Assembly (NCBI RefSeq): GCF_024172095.1
Contig: NZ_JAMZDX010000003.1
Coordinates: forward strand, 248,001 to 312,000
Source of the DNA: Kitasatospora cinereorecta
GTDB taxonomy: Bacteria > Actinomycetota > Actinomycetes > Streptomycetales > Streptomycetaceae
Direction of reading: 5' to 3'
Length of the DNA: 64,000 nucleotides
The first letter of the stretch is position 1. Each line of letters starts with the position of its first letter. The position numbers were made by a program, and so were the translations under genes. The notes under the pieces were generated by a model. It was not told where the DNA came from and searched no databases. It saw nothing but the letters and a program-made list of their open reading frames with translations. Positions 35,960 through 44,547 of this stretch are shown here, piece by piece.

Positions 35960-37915
35960 ATGACGCAGCCGCAGGAGTCCATCGGCCGTCTGCTGGCGGG
36001 GCGTTACCGGCTGAACGACGTGCTCGGCCGGGGCGGCATGGGCACCGTCTGGCGGGCCGAGGACGAGATGCTCGGCCGGATCGTGGCGGTCAAGGAACTA
36101 CGCATGACCGGCGCGGTGGACGAGGACGAGAAGCACCGTCTGATCGTCCGTACGCTCCGCGAGGCCAAGGCGACCGCCCGGATCCGGCACACCGCCGCCG
36201 TCACCGTCTTCGACGTGGTCGAGGAGGACGAGCGGCCGTGGATCGTGATGGAGCTGGTCGAGTCCCGCTCGCTGGCCGAGGTGATCAAGGAGGACGGCAC
36301 CCTCACCCCGGTGCGGGCCGCCGAGATCGCGCTCGACCTGCTCGGCGTGCTCGGCGCCGCGCACAGCCACGGCATCCTGCACCGTGACGTGAAGCCGTCC
36401 AATGTGCTGATCGGCGAGGACGGCCGGGTGGTGCTCACCGACTTCGGCATCGCCAGCGTCGAGGGCGACACCTCGATCACCTCCACCGGCATGCTGGTCG
36501 GCGCGCCCTCGTACATCTCGCCCGAGCGGGCCCGCGGGCAGAAGCCCGGCCCGCCGGCCGACATGTGGTCGCTCGGCGGCACCCTGTACGCGATGGTCGA
36601 GGGCAACCCGCCCTACGACCGCGGCTCGGCGCTGGCCACGCTCACCGCGGTGATGACCGAGGACCTCGCCCCGCCGCTGAACGCCGGCCCGCTGCGGCCG
36701 GTGATCGAGGGCCTGCTGATCAAGGACCCGGCCGAGCGGCTGGACGCGGCCGCCACCCGGGCGATGCTCAAGCGGATCGTCGCCGACGGCGCGGCCCGCG
36801 CCGAGGCCACCACCCAGCAGGCCGTCCCGACCCCGGCCTCGGCCCCGGTCGCGGCTGCGAAGCCGGAGACGAAGGCCGCGACGGCTGCCGGGAAGTCCGC
36901 GGTCGCAGCGGCGGCAGCGGGCGCGCCCTCCGTCAAGGAGCCGGCCGAGGCGGCGCAGGCCGCTGCGGAGAAGCCGCGGCGCGCCGGGGTGGGCACGGTG
37001 CGGGTCGGCAGCCGTTCGGCCGCGCCGTCGGCGCCCATGCCTACGCCCGCGGCCGCCGCCGTCCCGGCCCCGCGGACTCCGGAGGCGTCGGCCCCGGCCG
37101 AGCCGCAGACCTCGATGATGCCGGCGACCGGCACCGCCGACCGGCGGCGGCGCACCGCCGTCCTGGCCGGCGGCGCGGTGGTGCTGGTCCTGGTGCTGGT
37201 CGCCGCCCTGATCGCGCTGCTCCACCACGACAAGAAGACCGGCTCCTCCTCCGCGGACCAGGCCCCGGCCTCCACCGCGCCCGACGCCACGGGTGCCCCG
37301 GCCGCCTCCGGCGCGCCCGCGGGCTCGCCCGCTCCGGGCGGGACCGCGGCCTCGCCGGCGCCCGGCACGGGTACCGGTACTGGTACCGGCACCGGTACGG
37401 GCGCGAGCCCGGCGGCGTCCGCCGGGCAGACCCCGGCCGCCTCCGGTGCCCCGGCCGGTCAGCCGCCCGCCGGGTTCACCCTCTGGAAGGACCCGTCCGG
37501 CTTCTCCCTGGCGATACCCGACTGGCTCACGGACAAGGGCGTGGACTACGACTCCACCAGCCGCAAGTTCGAGGGCCGCGGGATGAAGTTGATGATCGAC
37601 TGGCGCCAGCCGGCCGGTGACAACGCGCTGAAGGACTGGCAGGAGATGGACCAGAGCGGGCCGTCGACCTTCTCCAACTACAAGCGCATCCGCGTCGAGG
37701 GCATGACCTTCCGCAGCTGGACCAACGCCGCCGACTGGGAGTGGACCTACACCCGGTCCGGCAGCACCGCGCACGCGCTCAACCGCGGCTTCGTCACCGG
37801 CGGCGGCAAGTACGGGTACGCGATCTTCTGGACCATCCCCGAGTCGGACTGGAGCGGCCCGGTCGCCTCGCAGGCCCGCCAGGTCTCCTTCGACACCTTC
37901 CAGCCCGCACCGTAG
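35960..37915 (+). CDS. PknB-type Ser/Thr protein kinase with extracellular domain (copy 1)
   Basis: 651 residues from the ATG at 35960, which has GGGGGAG nine bases upstream. Kinase domain about 14-275: Gly loop GRGGMGTVW, Lys45 in VAVKEL, catalytic HRDVKPSN (Asp143), DFG at 161-163 and APSYISPERARG. All catalytic residues are present. An Ala/Pro/Lys linker precedes a membrane span (about 399-422). Outside, a Gly/Thr/Ala/Pro stalk with a GTGTGTGTGTG run leads to a domain beginning GFTLWKDPSGFSLAIPDWL. The same fold appears at the C-terminus of the kinase at 39220, so these are paralogues. It probably senses an envelope signal. Confidence 0.92.
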   Translation: MTQPQESIGRLLAGRYRLNDVLGRGGMGTVWRAEDEMLGRIVAVKELRMTGAVDEDEKHRLIVRTLREAKATARIRHTAAVTVFDVVEEDERPWIVMELVESRSLAEVIKEDGTLTPVRAAEIALDLLGVLGAAHSHGILHRDVKPSNVLIGEDGRVVLTDFGIASVEGDTSITSTGMLVGAPSYISPERARGQKPGPPADMWSLGGTLYAMVEGNPPYDRGSALATLTAVMTEDLAPPLNAGPLRPVIEGLLIKDPAERLDAAATRAMLKRIVADGAARAEATTQQAVPTPASAPVAAAKPETKAATAAGKSAVAAAAAGAPSVKEPAEAAQAAAEKPRRAGVGTVRVGSRSAAPSAPMPTPAAAAVPAPRTPEASAPAEPQTSMMPATGTADRRRRTAVLAGGAVVLVLVLVAALIALLHHDKKTGSSSADQAPASTAPDATGAPAASGAPAGSPAPGGTAASPAPGTGTGTGTGTGTGASPAASAGQTPAASGAPAGQPPAGFTLWKDPSGFSLAIPDWLTDKGVDYDSTSRKFEGRGMKLMIDWRQPAGDNALKDWQEMDQSGPSTFSNYKRIRVEGMTFRSWTNAADWEWTYTRSGSTAHALNRGFVTGGGKYGYAIFWTIPESDWSGPVASQARQVSFDTFQPAP

Positions 37916-37966
37916 TTCGGGCACCTTGCGCCGTACTCTGGCCCGAGGGCGGCAGGGAGGGACGGG

Positions 37967-39064
37967 ATGAGAACGGCACCGGGCCAGGTGGTCGGAGGGT
38001 GGTACCGGGTGACGGACCATCCGGCGGGCGAGGACGTGCCCGCGCAGGACCTGCGGTCCGGGGCGCGGGTGCGGATACGCCCGCTGGAGCTTCCCGAACT
38101 GCTCACCCCCGGCGGGCCGGAGGGACCCGAGTACCCCCGGTACGGCCCGCGGCTGGCCGAACGGGTGGCCGCGGTCGCCGCCGCCGCACCCGACCATGCC
38201 CGGCTGCTGCGCGGCCTGGAGGCGGTGCCCGAGGACGAGCTGCTGTGGGTCGTCGAGGAGCGGACCGCCGGCGAGCCGCTGTCCCGGCTGGCCGGCAACG
38301 GGCCGGTCTCCGCGTACCGGGTGGCGGAGATCGCCGCCGACCTGGCCACCGCCCTGCGGGCCCTGCACCGGGCGGGGCTGACGCACGGCAACCTGACCGC
38401 CGACACGGTGCTGGTCTGCGAGGACGGCGCCGCCCTGCTCGGCGGGCTGCTCGGCGGCGCGGCCGAGGAGGAGCTCTGCGCGGCGGTCGGCGGGCCGGTG
38501 CCGCGCCGGGTGTACGAGACCCGGGCGCTGCTGGTCGGGCCGCGCGCCGAGCGCTGGCCGATCGACGCCGGCGCGCCGGGCGACTGCTGGGCGCTGGGGG
38601 TGCTGCTGTACCGGCTGCTGACCGGGTACGGGCCGTACCCGGAGGACGACCTGCCGACGCTGCTGGCGGCGGTCCGGGACGGGCGGGCGCGGTCGGCGGA
38701 GGGCTGCGGGGTGCTGCGTCCGCTGGTGGAGCGGCTGTTGCAGCCGGATCCGGGGCTGCGGCCGGACGCGGCGGCGATCCAGGGAGAGCTGCGCGCGGTG
38801 CTGGCCGGGGCGCCGGAGCCGTACGGGTCGGGGACCGTCCCGGTGCCGCTGCTGCCGGTGGTGCGGCCGCCGGCCGGGCCGCTGGTCCCCACCGGGCGCA
38901 GGCGCGTCCGGCGGACTGCCCGTCAGCACACGGAGCATCAGTCCGCGCTGCCCGCCCGGCGTGCGCCGGTGGTACCGCCGGCGCTGCTCGGTCCGCTGCT
39001 GGTGGGCGGGGTGGTGCTGGCGCTGGTGGCCGCGTTGGCCGCGGTGGTGCTGGTCGCGGGCTGA
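37967..39064 (+). CDS. Membrane-anchored pseudokinase
   Basis: 365 residues with a PknB-like fold that has lost the catalytic residues. The HRD motif reads H140-G-N142, DFG is replaced by LLGG (about 158-164), no glycine loop is present and the beta3 region reads VRIRPLE without the VAVK lysine. Structural segments survive: VAEIAADLATALRALHRAGLTHGNL, GDCWALGVLLYRLLTGYGPYP and LVERLLQPDPGLRPDAAAI. A C-terminal membrane helix (about 338-364) follows a basic stretch, leaving almost nothing outside. It lies 51 bases after the first kinase and 155 before the second, and may act as a scaffold for them (inference). Confidence 0.85.
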   Translation: MRTAPGQVVGGWYRVTDHPAGEDVPAQDLRSGARVRIRPLELPELLTPGGPEGPEYPRYGPRLAERVAAVAAAAPDHARLLRGLEAVPEDELLWVVEERTAGEPLSRLAGNGPVSAYRVAEIAADLATALRALHRAGLTHGNLTADTVLVCEDGAALLGGLLGGAAEEELCAAVGGPVPRRVYETRALLVGPRAERWPIDAGAPGDCWALGVLLYRLLTGYGPYPEDDLPTLLAAVRDGRARSAEGCGVLRPLVERLLQPDPGLRPDAAAIQGELRAVLAGAPEPYGSGTVPVPLLPVVRPPAGPLVPTGRRRVRRTARQHTEHQSALPARRAPVVPPALLGPLLVGGVVLALVAALAAVVLVAG

Positions 39065-39219
39065 ACCGGGGCGGTCACGCTGCGGTGCGGAGGCAGGGGC
39101 GAGATTCCGGGAGTGCCACCTGCGGCCTAATCTGAGCGTGAAAGAAGACACGCGGTGACTGCGGTGCACCGGGACCCCCGCCGGAACGGCGGTGGGGCAG
39201 TGAGGGGGAGCGGTCGCCC

Positions 39220-40860
39220 ATGGGCGTGCATGACCAGTCGACGGGCCGGGTACTCGCGGGCCGGTACGCGCTCGGGGAGCGCCTGGGCAGGGGTGGCATG
39301 GGCACCGTCTGGCGGGCCCGCGACGAGATGCTCGACCGCGAGGTCGCGGTCAAGGAGCTGACCGTCAGCCACCTGTCCGAGGAGGACCTGGAGATCCTGC
39401 AGTCCCGGATGAAGCGCGAGGCCCGGGCCGCCGCCCGGATCAAGCACCCGGGCGTCATCACCATCCACGACGTGCTGGAGCAGGACGGCCGGCCGTGGAT
39501 CGTCATGGAGCTGGTGGACGGCCGTTCGCTGTCCGCGGTGGTCTCCGAGGACGGCGCGCTGACCCCGCGCGAGGCGGCCGAGGTGGGCGTGCAGGTGCTC
39601 GCCGCGCTCCACCGCGGCCACCAGCTCGGCGTGCTGCACCGGGACGTCAAGCCGGCCAACGTGCTGCTGGAGCACGGCACCGGGCGTGCGGTGCTGCTGG
39701 ACTTCGGCATCGCCAAGTTCGAGGGCGCGGGCATCGAGCTGACCCGCCCCGGCGACCTGGTGGGCTCGCCCGACTACCTGGCGCCCGAGCGGGCCCAGGG
39801 GCAGCGCCCCGGCCCGGCCTCCGACCTGTGGGCGCTCGGGGCGACCCTGTACACGGCGGTGGAGGGCGAGTCCCCGTTCCGCCGGGACACCCCGCTGACC
39901 ACGCTGGCCGCGGTGGTCGACGAGCCGCTGCCGCCGCCGCGCCGGGCCGGCGCACTGGCCCCGGTGCTGGCCGCGCTGATGGTCAAGGACCCGGAGCAGC
40001 GGCCGACCGCCGACCAGGCGATCCGGATGCTGCGCGAGGTGGCGGCCGGGGCGACGCTGGGCATCCGGGTGCCGGACCAGGAGGCGCCCCGGGAGACCAC
40101 GCAGTCCGTACCGGTGGCGGACCGCACCGAGCGGGCCGCCGCGGAGCTCGACGCCGTCGGCGAGGCCCCGTCCGAGCGACCGACCGAGGCCGGAGGGTCG
40201 GCGGAGGCCGCTTCGACCGTGGCGGAGGGCGCGGTCCCGGCGCGCCGCCGCCGGCGCCGCCGCTGGCCGCTGGTGACGGTGGCCGTCCTGGTGGCCGCGC
40301 TGGTGGCCGGCGGAGTCGGCTACCGGATGCTGCACCTGCACAGCGGCGGCCCGGTCTCCCCGAGCGGGCCGAGCCCCGCCCCGACCGAGCCGATCGCCAG
40401 CGACGCCCCCGCGCCGGCCGGCTACGCCTGGCGGGACGACCCGGAGGGCTTCCGCTTCCTGGCGCCCACCGACACGCCCTGGACGCGGACCGACGAGGGC
40501 GGCGGCCAGATCGTCTACAGCCCGGACGCCAAGATCCACTACCTGCAGTTCGCCAAGACGGTCGGCCAGCCGCTCAGCCCCCGGGCGCACTTCCTGCAGA
40601 TGGAGACCGCGGTCAGCAAGAACCTCAAGGACTACCAGCTGACGGACATGTCCGACGTCCGGATCAAGGACCAGGAGGGCGCGGTCTGGGAGTTCAGCTA
40701 CACCGCCAGGGACGGCAGCCGCCGGCACGCCAAGGAGGCGGAGTTCCGCAGCTCCAACGGCACCTCGTACGCGGTCTACATCTCCGGACCGGACAAGGAC
40801 TGGACCGCCAGCCAGCGCCGGTTCACCGTGGTGCTGAACGGCTTCACGCCGACCGGCTGA
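39220..40860 (+). CDS. PknB-type Ser/Thr protein kinase with extracellular domain (copy 2)
   Basis: 546 residues, ATG with GAGGGGGAG upstream. Kinase domain about 14-280: GRGGMGTVW, Lys45, HRDVKPAN (Asp142), DFG (161-163) and SPDYLAPERAQG. A juxtamembrane Arg run (ARRRRRRRW) precedes the span (about 348-368). The extracellular part opens GYAWRDDPEGFRFLAPTDTPW and ends DWTASQRRFTVVLNGF, parallel to copy 1 (DWSGPVASQARQVSFDTF). The shared architecture suggests tandem duplication with the pseudokinase between. It is followed by a promoter-like box for the next gene, so the kinase run ends here. Confidence 0.93.
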   Translation: MGVHDQSTGRVLAGRYALGERLGRGGMGTVWRARDEMLDREVAVKELTVSHLSEEDLEILQSRMKREARAAARIKHPGVITIHDVLEQDGRPWIVMELVDGRSLSAVVSEDGALTPREAAEVGVQVLAALHRGHQLGVLHRDVKPANVLLEHGTGRAVLLDFGIAKFEGAGIELTRPGDLVGSPDYLAPERAQGQRPGPASDLWALGATLYTAVEGESPFRRDTPLTTLAAVVDEPLPPPRRAGALAPVLAALMVKDPEQRPTADQAIRMLREVAAGATLGIRVPDQEAPRETTQSVPVADRTERAAAELDAVGEAPSERPTEAGGSAEAASTVAEGAVPARRRRRRRWPLVTVAVLVAALVAGGVGYRMLHLHSGGPVSPSGPSPAPTEPIASDAPAPAGYAWRDDPEGFRFLAPTDTPWTRTDEGGGQIVYSPDAKIHYLQFAKTVGQPLSPRAHFLQMETAVSKNLKDYQLTDMSDVRIKDQEGAVWEFSYTARDGSRRHAKEAEFRSSNGTSYAVYISGPDKDWTASQRRFTVVLNGFTPTG

Positions 40861-40925
40861 CCGGGAAGCGCCGGACACCGGCCGGTTCCTGTTACCGGTG
40901 GGTACACAACGGCCCGCCGAACGCC

Positions 40926-40931
40926 TATGGT
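40926..40931 (+). promoter_or_regulatory. -10 box of the aldehyde dehydrogenase gene, leaderless
   Basis: TATGGT ends seven bases before the ATG at 40939; no ribosome-binding sequence lies between, as in streptomycete leaderless transcripts. Confidence 0.5.
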
Positions 40932-40938
40932 GTCGGCC

Positions 40939-42570
40939 ATGACGGACATCACGGCAGACGGACAGGCCCGGACCGCAGCGGCCGGGAGCAACCCCGCAGC
41001 CCCGGGCGGCGGCCGTACGGTCGCCTCGGCGGTCACCCCCGCCGTGATCGCCCGGCTCGCCCGCGGCGTCACCGCCGACGGCGAGGGCGGCACCGCCGAC
41101 ACCATCGCCCCGCTCACCGGCGAGACGCTGGCCACCCTGCCGCTCTCCACCCCGGCCGACGTGGAGCGGGCCTTCCAGGTCGCCCGCCGGGCCCAGCCCG
41201 CCTGGGCCGCGCTGCCGGTCCGCCGCCGGGCCGCCGTCCTGCTGCGCTTCCACGACCTGCTGCTGCGGCGGCAGGACGAGGTGCTCGACCTGATCCAGGC
41301 GGAGACCGGCAAGGCCCGGCTGCACGCCTTCGAGGAGGTCATGGCGGTCGCCTCGGCCGCCCGCCACTACGGCCACCGGGCCGCCTCCTACCTGCGCGAC
41401 CGCCGCCGCGGCGGCGCGATCCCCGGCCTGACCAGCGCGGTGGAGGCCCGCCGTCCCAAGGGCGTGATCGGCCAGATCTCGCCGTGGAACTACCCCTTCG
41501 AGCTGTCGGTCGGCGACGCGCTGCCCGCCTTCGTGGCCGGCAACGCGGTGGTCAACAAGCCCGACACCCAGACCGCGCTGACCGCGCTGTGGGCCCGCGA
41601 GCTGTTCATCGAGGCCGGCCTGCCCGCCGAGGTGTGGCAGATCGTCCTCGGCGACGGCCCGGTGGTCGGCCCCGCCGTGGTCGACCGGGCCGACTACGTG
41701 GCCTTCACCGGCTCCACCCGCACCGGCCGCGAGGTCGCCCAGAAGGCCGCCGCCCGGCTGGTCGGCGCCTCCCTGGAGCTCGGCGGCAAGAACGCCATGC
41801 TGGTGCTGGCCGACGCCGACCTGGACCGGGCCGCCGAGGGCGCTGTCCGGGCCTGCTTCTCCTCCGCCGGACAGCTGTGCATCTCCATCGAGCGGCTCTT
41901 CGTGCACCGCTCGGTCGCCGAGGACTTCCTCGCCCGGTTCGCCGAGCGGACCGCGGCGCTGCGCCTCGGCGGCGGCCTCGCGTACGGCGCCGACATGGGC
42001 TCGCTGGTCTCCCCGCGGCAGCTGGAGACCGTCGGCCGGCACGTGGACGAGGCCGTCAAGGCCGGCGCCACCGTGGTCACCGGCGGCCGGGCCCGCCCCG
42101 ACCTCGGCCCGCTCTTCTACGAGCCGACCATCCTCGACGGGGTCACCCCCGAGATGGCCGTCTGCGCCGAGGAGACCTTCGGCCCGGTGGTCTCGATCTA
42201 CCGCTTCGACACCGACGACGAGGCCGTCGCGGCGGCCAACGCCACCCCGTACGGGCTCAACTCCAGCGTCTGGACCCGTAACCTGCGCCGCGGCCGGGCG
42301 GTCGCGGCCCGGCTGCACACCGGCACGGTCAACGTCAACGAGGCGTACGCCGCCGCCTACGGCTCGGTCGCCTCGCCGATGGGCGGCATGGGCGACTCCG
42401 GGCTCGGCCGGCGCCACGGCGCGGAGGGCATCCTGCGCTACACCGAGGCGCAGACCGTCGCGGTGCAGCGGCTGCTGCCGATCGGACCGTCGATGGGGAT
42501 GGACGACGAGAAGTTCGCCCGGCTGTTCACGACCGGGCTCAAGGCGATGAAGGCGTTCCGGCTCAAGTGA
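40939..42570 (+). CDS. Succinate-semialdehyde dehydrogenase family protein
   Basis: 543 residues from the second ATG (40939), which sits seven bases after a TATGGT box. The aldehyde dehydrogenase core has the oxyanion Asn in SPWNYPFE, the general base Glu in LELGGKNAML and the catalytic Cys in SSAGQLCISIERLF, with the late EETFGPVVSIYRF. The GabD2-like pattern points to succinic semialdehyde oxidation in GABA breakdown, but the true substrate could be another aldehyde. Length exceeds typical GabD by an Ala/Gly-rich N-terminus of about 45 residues. The GMC oxidoreductase follows 51 bases on and may be co-transcribed. Confidence 0.88.
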   Translation: MTDITADGQARTAAAGSNPAAPGGGRTVASAVTPAVIARLARGVTADGEGGTADTIAPLTGETLATLPLSTPADVERAFQVARRAQPAWAALPVRRRAAVLLRFHDLLLRRQDEVLDLIQAETGKARLHAFEEVMAVASAARHYGHRAASYLRDRRRGGAIPGLTSAVEARRPKGVIGQISPWNYPFELSVGDALPAFVAGNAVVNKPDTQTALTALWARELFIEAGLPAEVWQIVLGDGPVVGPAVVDRADYVAFTGSTRTGREVAQKAAARLVGASLELGGKNAMLVLADADLDRAAEGAVRACFSSAGQLCISIERLFVHRSVAEDFLARFAERTAALRLGGGLAYGADMGSLVSPRQLETVGRHVDEAVKAGATVVTGGRARPDLGPLFYEPTILDGVTPEMAVCAEETFGPVVSIYRFDTDDEAVAAANATPYGLNSSVWTRNLRRGRAVAARLHTGTVNVNEAYAAAYGSVASPMGGMGDSGLGRRHGAEGILRYTEAQTVAVQRLLPIGPSMGMDDEKFARLFTTGLKAMKAFRLK

Positions 42571-42621
42571 CCGGCCCCCGCAACCGGTGCCCCCGGGCTG
42601 CCCGAACGAGGAGAACTTGGC

Positions 42622-44415
42622 ATGGCTGAAGGTGCGTTCGACTACGACGTGGTCGTGGTCGGCTCGGGGTTCGGCGGCTCGGTGTCCGCGCTGCGGCTCA
42701 CCGAGAAGGGCTACAAGGTGGCCGTCCTGGAGGCGGGCCGGCGGTACGGCCGCGACGGGCTGCCGAAGAACTCCTGGGACACCAGGAACTACCTGTGGGC
42801 CCCGGCCCTCGGCCTCTACGGCATCCAGCGCATCCACCTGCTGCGCAACGTGCTGATCCTGGCCGGCGCGGGCGTCGGCGGCGGCTCGCTGAACTACGCC
42901 AACACCCTGTACGTACCGCCGAAGCCGTTCTTCGAGGACCGGCAGTGGGCGCACATCACCGACTGGCAGGAGGAGCTGGCGCCCTTCTACGACCAGGCGC
43001 AGCGGATGCTCGGGGTGCGGCTCAACCCGACCACCACCCCCTCGGACGTCCACCTCAAGGCGGCCGCCGAGAAGATGGGCTGCGGCGACACCTTCCACAT
43101 GGCCCCGGTCGGCGTCTTCTTCGGCGACGGGCAGGACTCCGACGGCGCGGCGAAGACCACGCCGGGCACCGAGGTCGCCGACCCGTACTTCGGCGGCGAG
43201 GGCCCGAGCCGCAAGGCCTGCGTGGAGTGCGGCGAGTGCATGACCGGCTGCCGGCACGGCGCCAAGAACATGCTCACCGAGAACTACCTGTATCTCGCCG
43301 AGAAGAACGGCGCCGAGATCCACCCGATGACCACCGTGGAGCGGCTGCGGCCGCTCGGCGGTCCCGGCGGCGAGGGCGGCTTCGCGGTGGACGTGCGCCG
43401 CACCGACTCCCGCTCCAAGGACCCGCGCAAGGCCGGCGCCCGGACCATCACCGCGGCCCGGGTGGTGGTCGCGGCCGGCACCTACGGCACCCAGACCCTG
43501 CTGCACCGGATGCGCGACGGCGGCCACCTGCCCGCCGTCTCCGGCCGGCTCGGCGAGCTGACCCGCACCAACTCCGAGGCGCTGGTCGGCGCGCAGACCA
43601 CCGACCGGCGCTACGGCGAGAAGGTGGACTTCACCAAGGGCGTGGCGATCACCTCCTCGATCCACCCGGACGCCAACACCCACATCGAGCCGGTCCGCTA
43701 CGGCAAGGGCTCCAACGCGATGGGCGCGCTGAGCGTCCAGCAGGTCCCCGGCGGCGGGCGCGGCCCGCGCTGGCTGCGCTACCTGGCCACGGTCGGCCGC
43801 CACCCGTGGCTGTTCGTCCAGTCGATGAACCAGCACCGCTGGTCCGAGAAGATCATCATCGGCCTGGTGATGCAGTCGCTGGACAACTCCCTCACCGTCT
43901 CGCTGAAGAAGTCCGGCCCCGGCAAGGGCAAGCTGACCTCCCGGCAGGGCCACGGCGCGCCCAACCCCACCTGGATCCCGGCCGCCGAGGAGGGCGCGAA
44001 GGCGCTCGCCGAGTCGATCAACGGCTTCGCCGGCTCCACCGTCGGCGAGATCTTCGACATCCCGATGACCGCCCACTTCCTGGGCGGCTGCCCGATCGGC
44101 GACAGCCCGGAGACCGGCGTGGTCGACCCGTACCACCGGATCTGGAACTACCCCGGGATCAGCGTGGTGGACGGCGCCGCCGTCTCCGCCAACCTGGGCG
44201 TCAACCCCTCGCTGACCATCACCGCGCAGGCCGAGCGGGCCATGTCGATGTGGCCCAACCGCGGCGAGGCCGACCCGCGGCCCGCGCAGGACCAGGACTA
44301 CCGGCGGGTCACCGCCGTGGCGCCCCGGCAGCCGGCCGTCCCCGAGGACGCGTTCGGCGCACTGCGACTGCCGCTGCTGGCCGTCCCCGAGGTGCCGAAG
44401 AAGACGGCGCCGTAG
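42622..44415 (+). CDS. GMC-family FAD oxidoreductase (cholesterol-oxidase-like) with Cys cluster
   Basis: 597 residues, ATG with GAGGAGAA upstream. FAD motif GSGFGGSVSALRL (14-26), glycine-rich AGAGVGGGSLNYAN, and C-terminal HFLGGCPIGDSPETGVVDPYHRIWNYPGISVVDGAAVSANLGVNPSLTI, as in cholesterol-oxidase-type GMC proteins. Between them is C200-x2-C203-x2-C206-x3-C210 (CVECGECMTGC), a ferredoxin-like spacing that could bind an iron-sulfur cluster. The substrate is unknown; sterols, other alcohols or a glycan end are possible. It may pair with the preceding aldehyde dehydrogenase in an alcohol-aldehyde-acid sequence. Confidence 0.85.
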   Translation: MAEGAFDYDVVVVGSGFGGSVSALRLTEKGYKVAVLEAGRRYGRDGLPKNSWDTRNYLWAPALGLYGIQRIHLLRNVLILAGAGVGGGSLNYANTLYVPPKPFFEDRQWAHITDWQEELAPFYDQAQRMLGVRLNPTTTPSDVHLKAAAEKMGCGDTFHMAPVGVFFGDGQDSDGAAKTTPGTEVADPYFGGEGPSRKACVECGECMTGCRHGAKNMLTENYLYLAEKNGAEIHPMTTVERLRPLGGPGGEGGFAVDVRRTDSRSKDPRKAGARTITAARVVVAAGTYGTQTLLHRMRDGGHLPAVSGRLGELTRTNSEALVGAQTTDRRYGEKVDFTKGVAITSSIHPDANTHIEPVRYGKGSNAMGALSVQQVPGGGRGPRWLRYLATVGRHPWLFVQSMNQHRWSEKIIIGLVMQSLDNSLTVSLKKSGPGKGKLTSRQGHGAPNPTWIPAAEEGAKALAESINGFAGSTVGEIFDIPMTAHFLGGCPIGDSPETGVVDPYHRIWNYPGISVVDGAAVSANLGVNPSLTITAQAERAMSMWPNRGEADPRPAQDQDYRRVTAVAPRQPAVPEDAFGALRLPLLAVPEVPKKTAP

Positions 44416-44438
44416 GACCTGCCCGACAGCGGCGGCCG

Positions 44439-44458
44439 CCGGACCGGCCACGGTCCGG
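44439..44458 (+). terminator. Weak hairpin after the GMC gene
   Basis: 7-bp stem (44439-44445 with 44452-44458), 23 bases after the stop; no T-tract. Confidence 0.35.
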
Positions 44459-44547
44459 TCCGCAGCCGTCCGGCCGCAGGTTTGACAGCCTCCGAAGCCC
44501 GGTGGGATAAACGGCGGGTTCAGGGGACTTCGGGGGCGGGGGACAGC

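Noticed and set aside
36098-39169. A 1023-codon minus-strand frame opposite the first kinase and the pseudokinase
   Set aside because: Same antisense artefact; no ribosome site and low-complexity translation.
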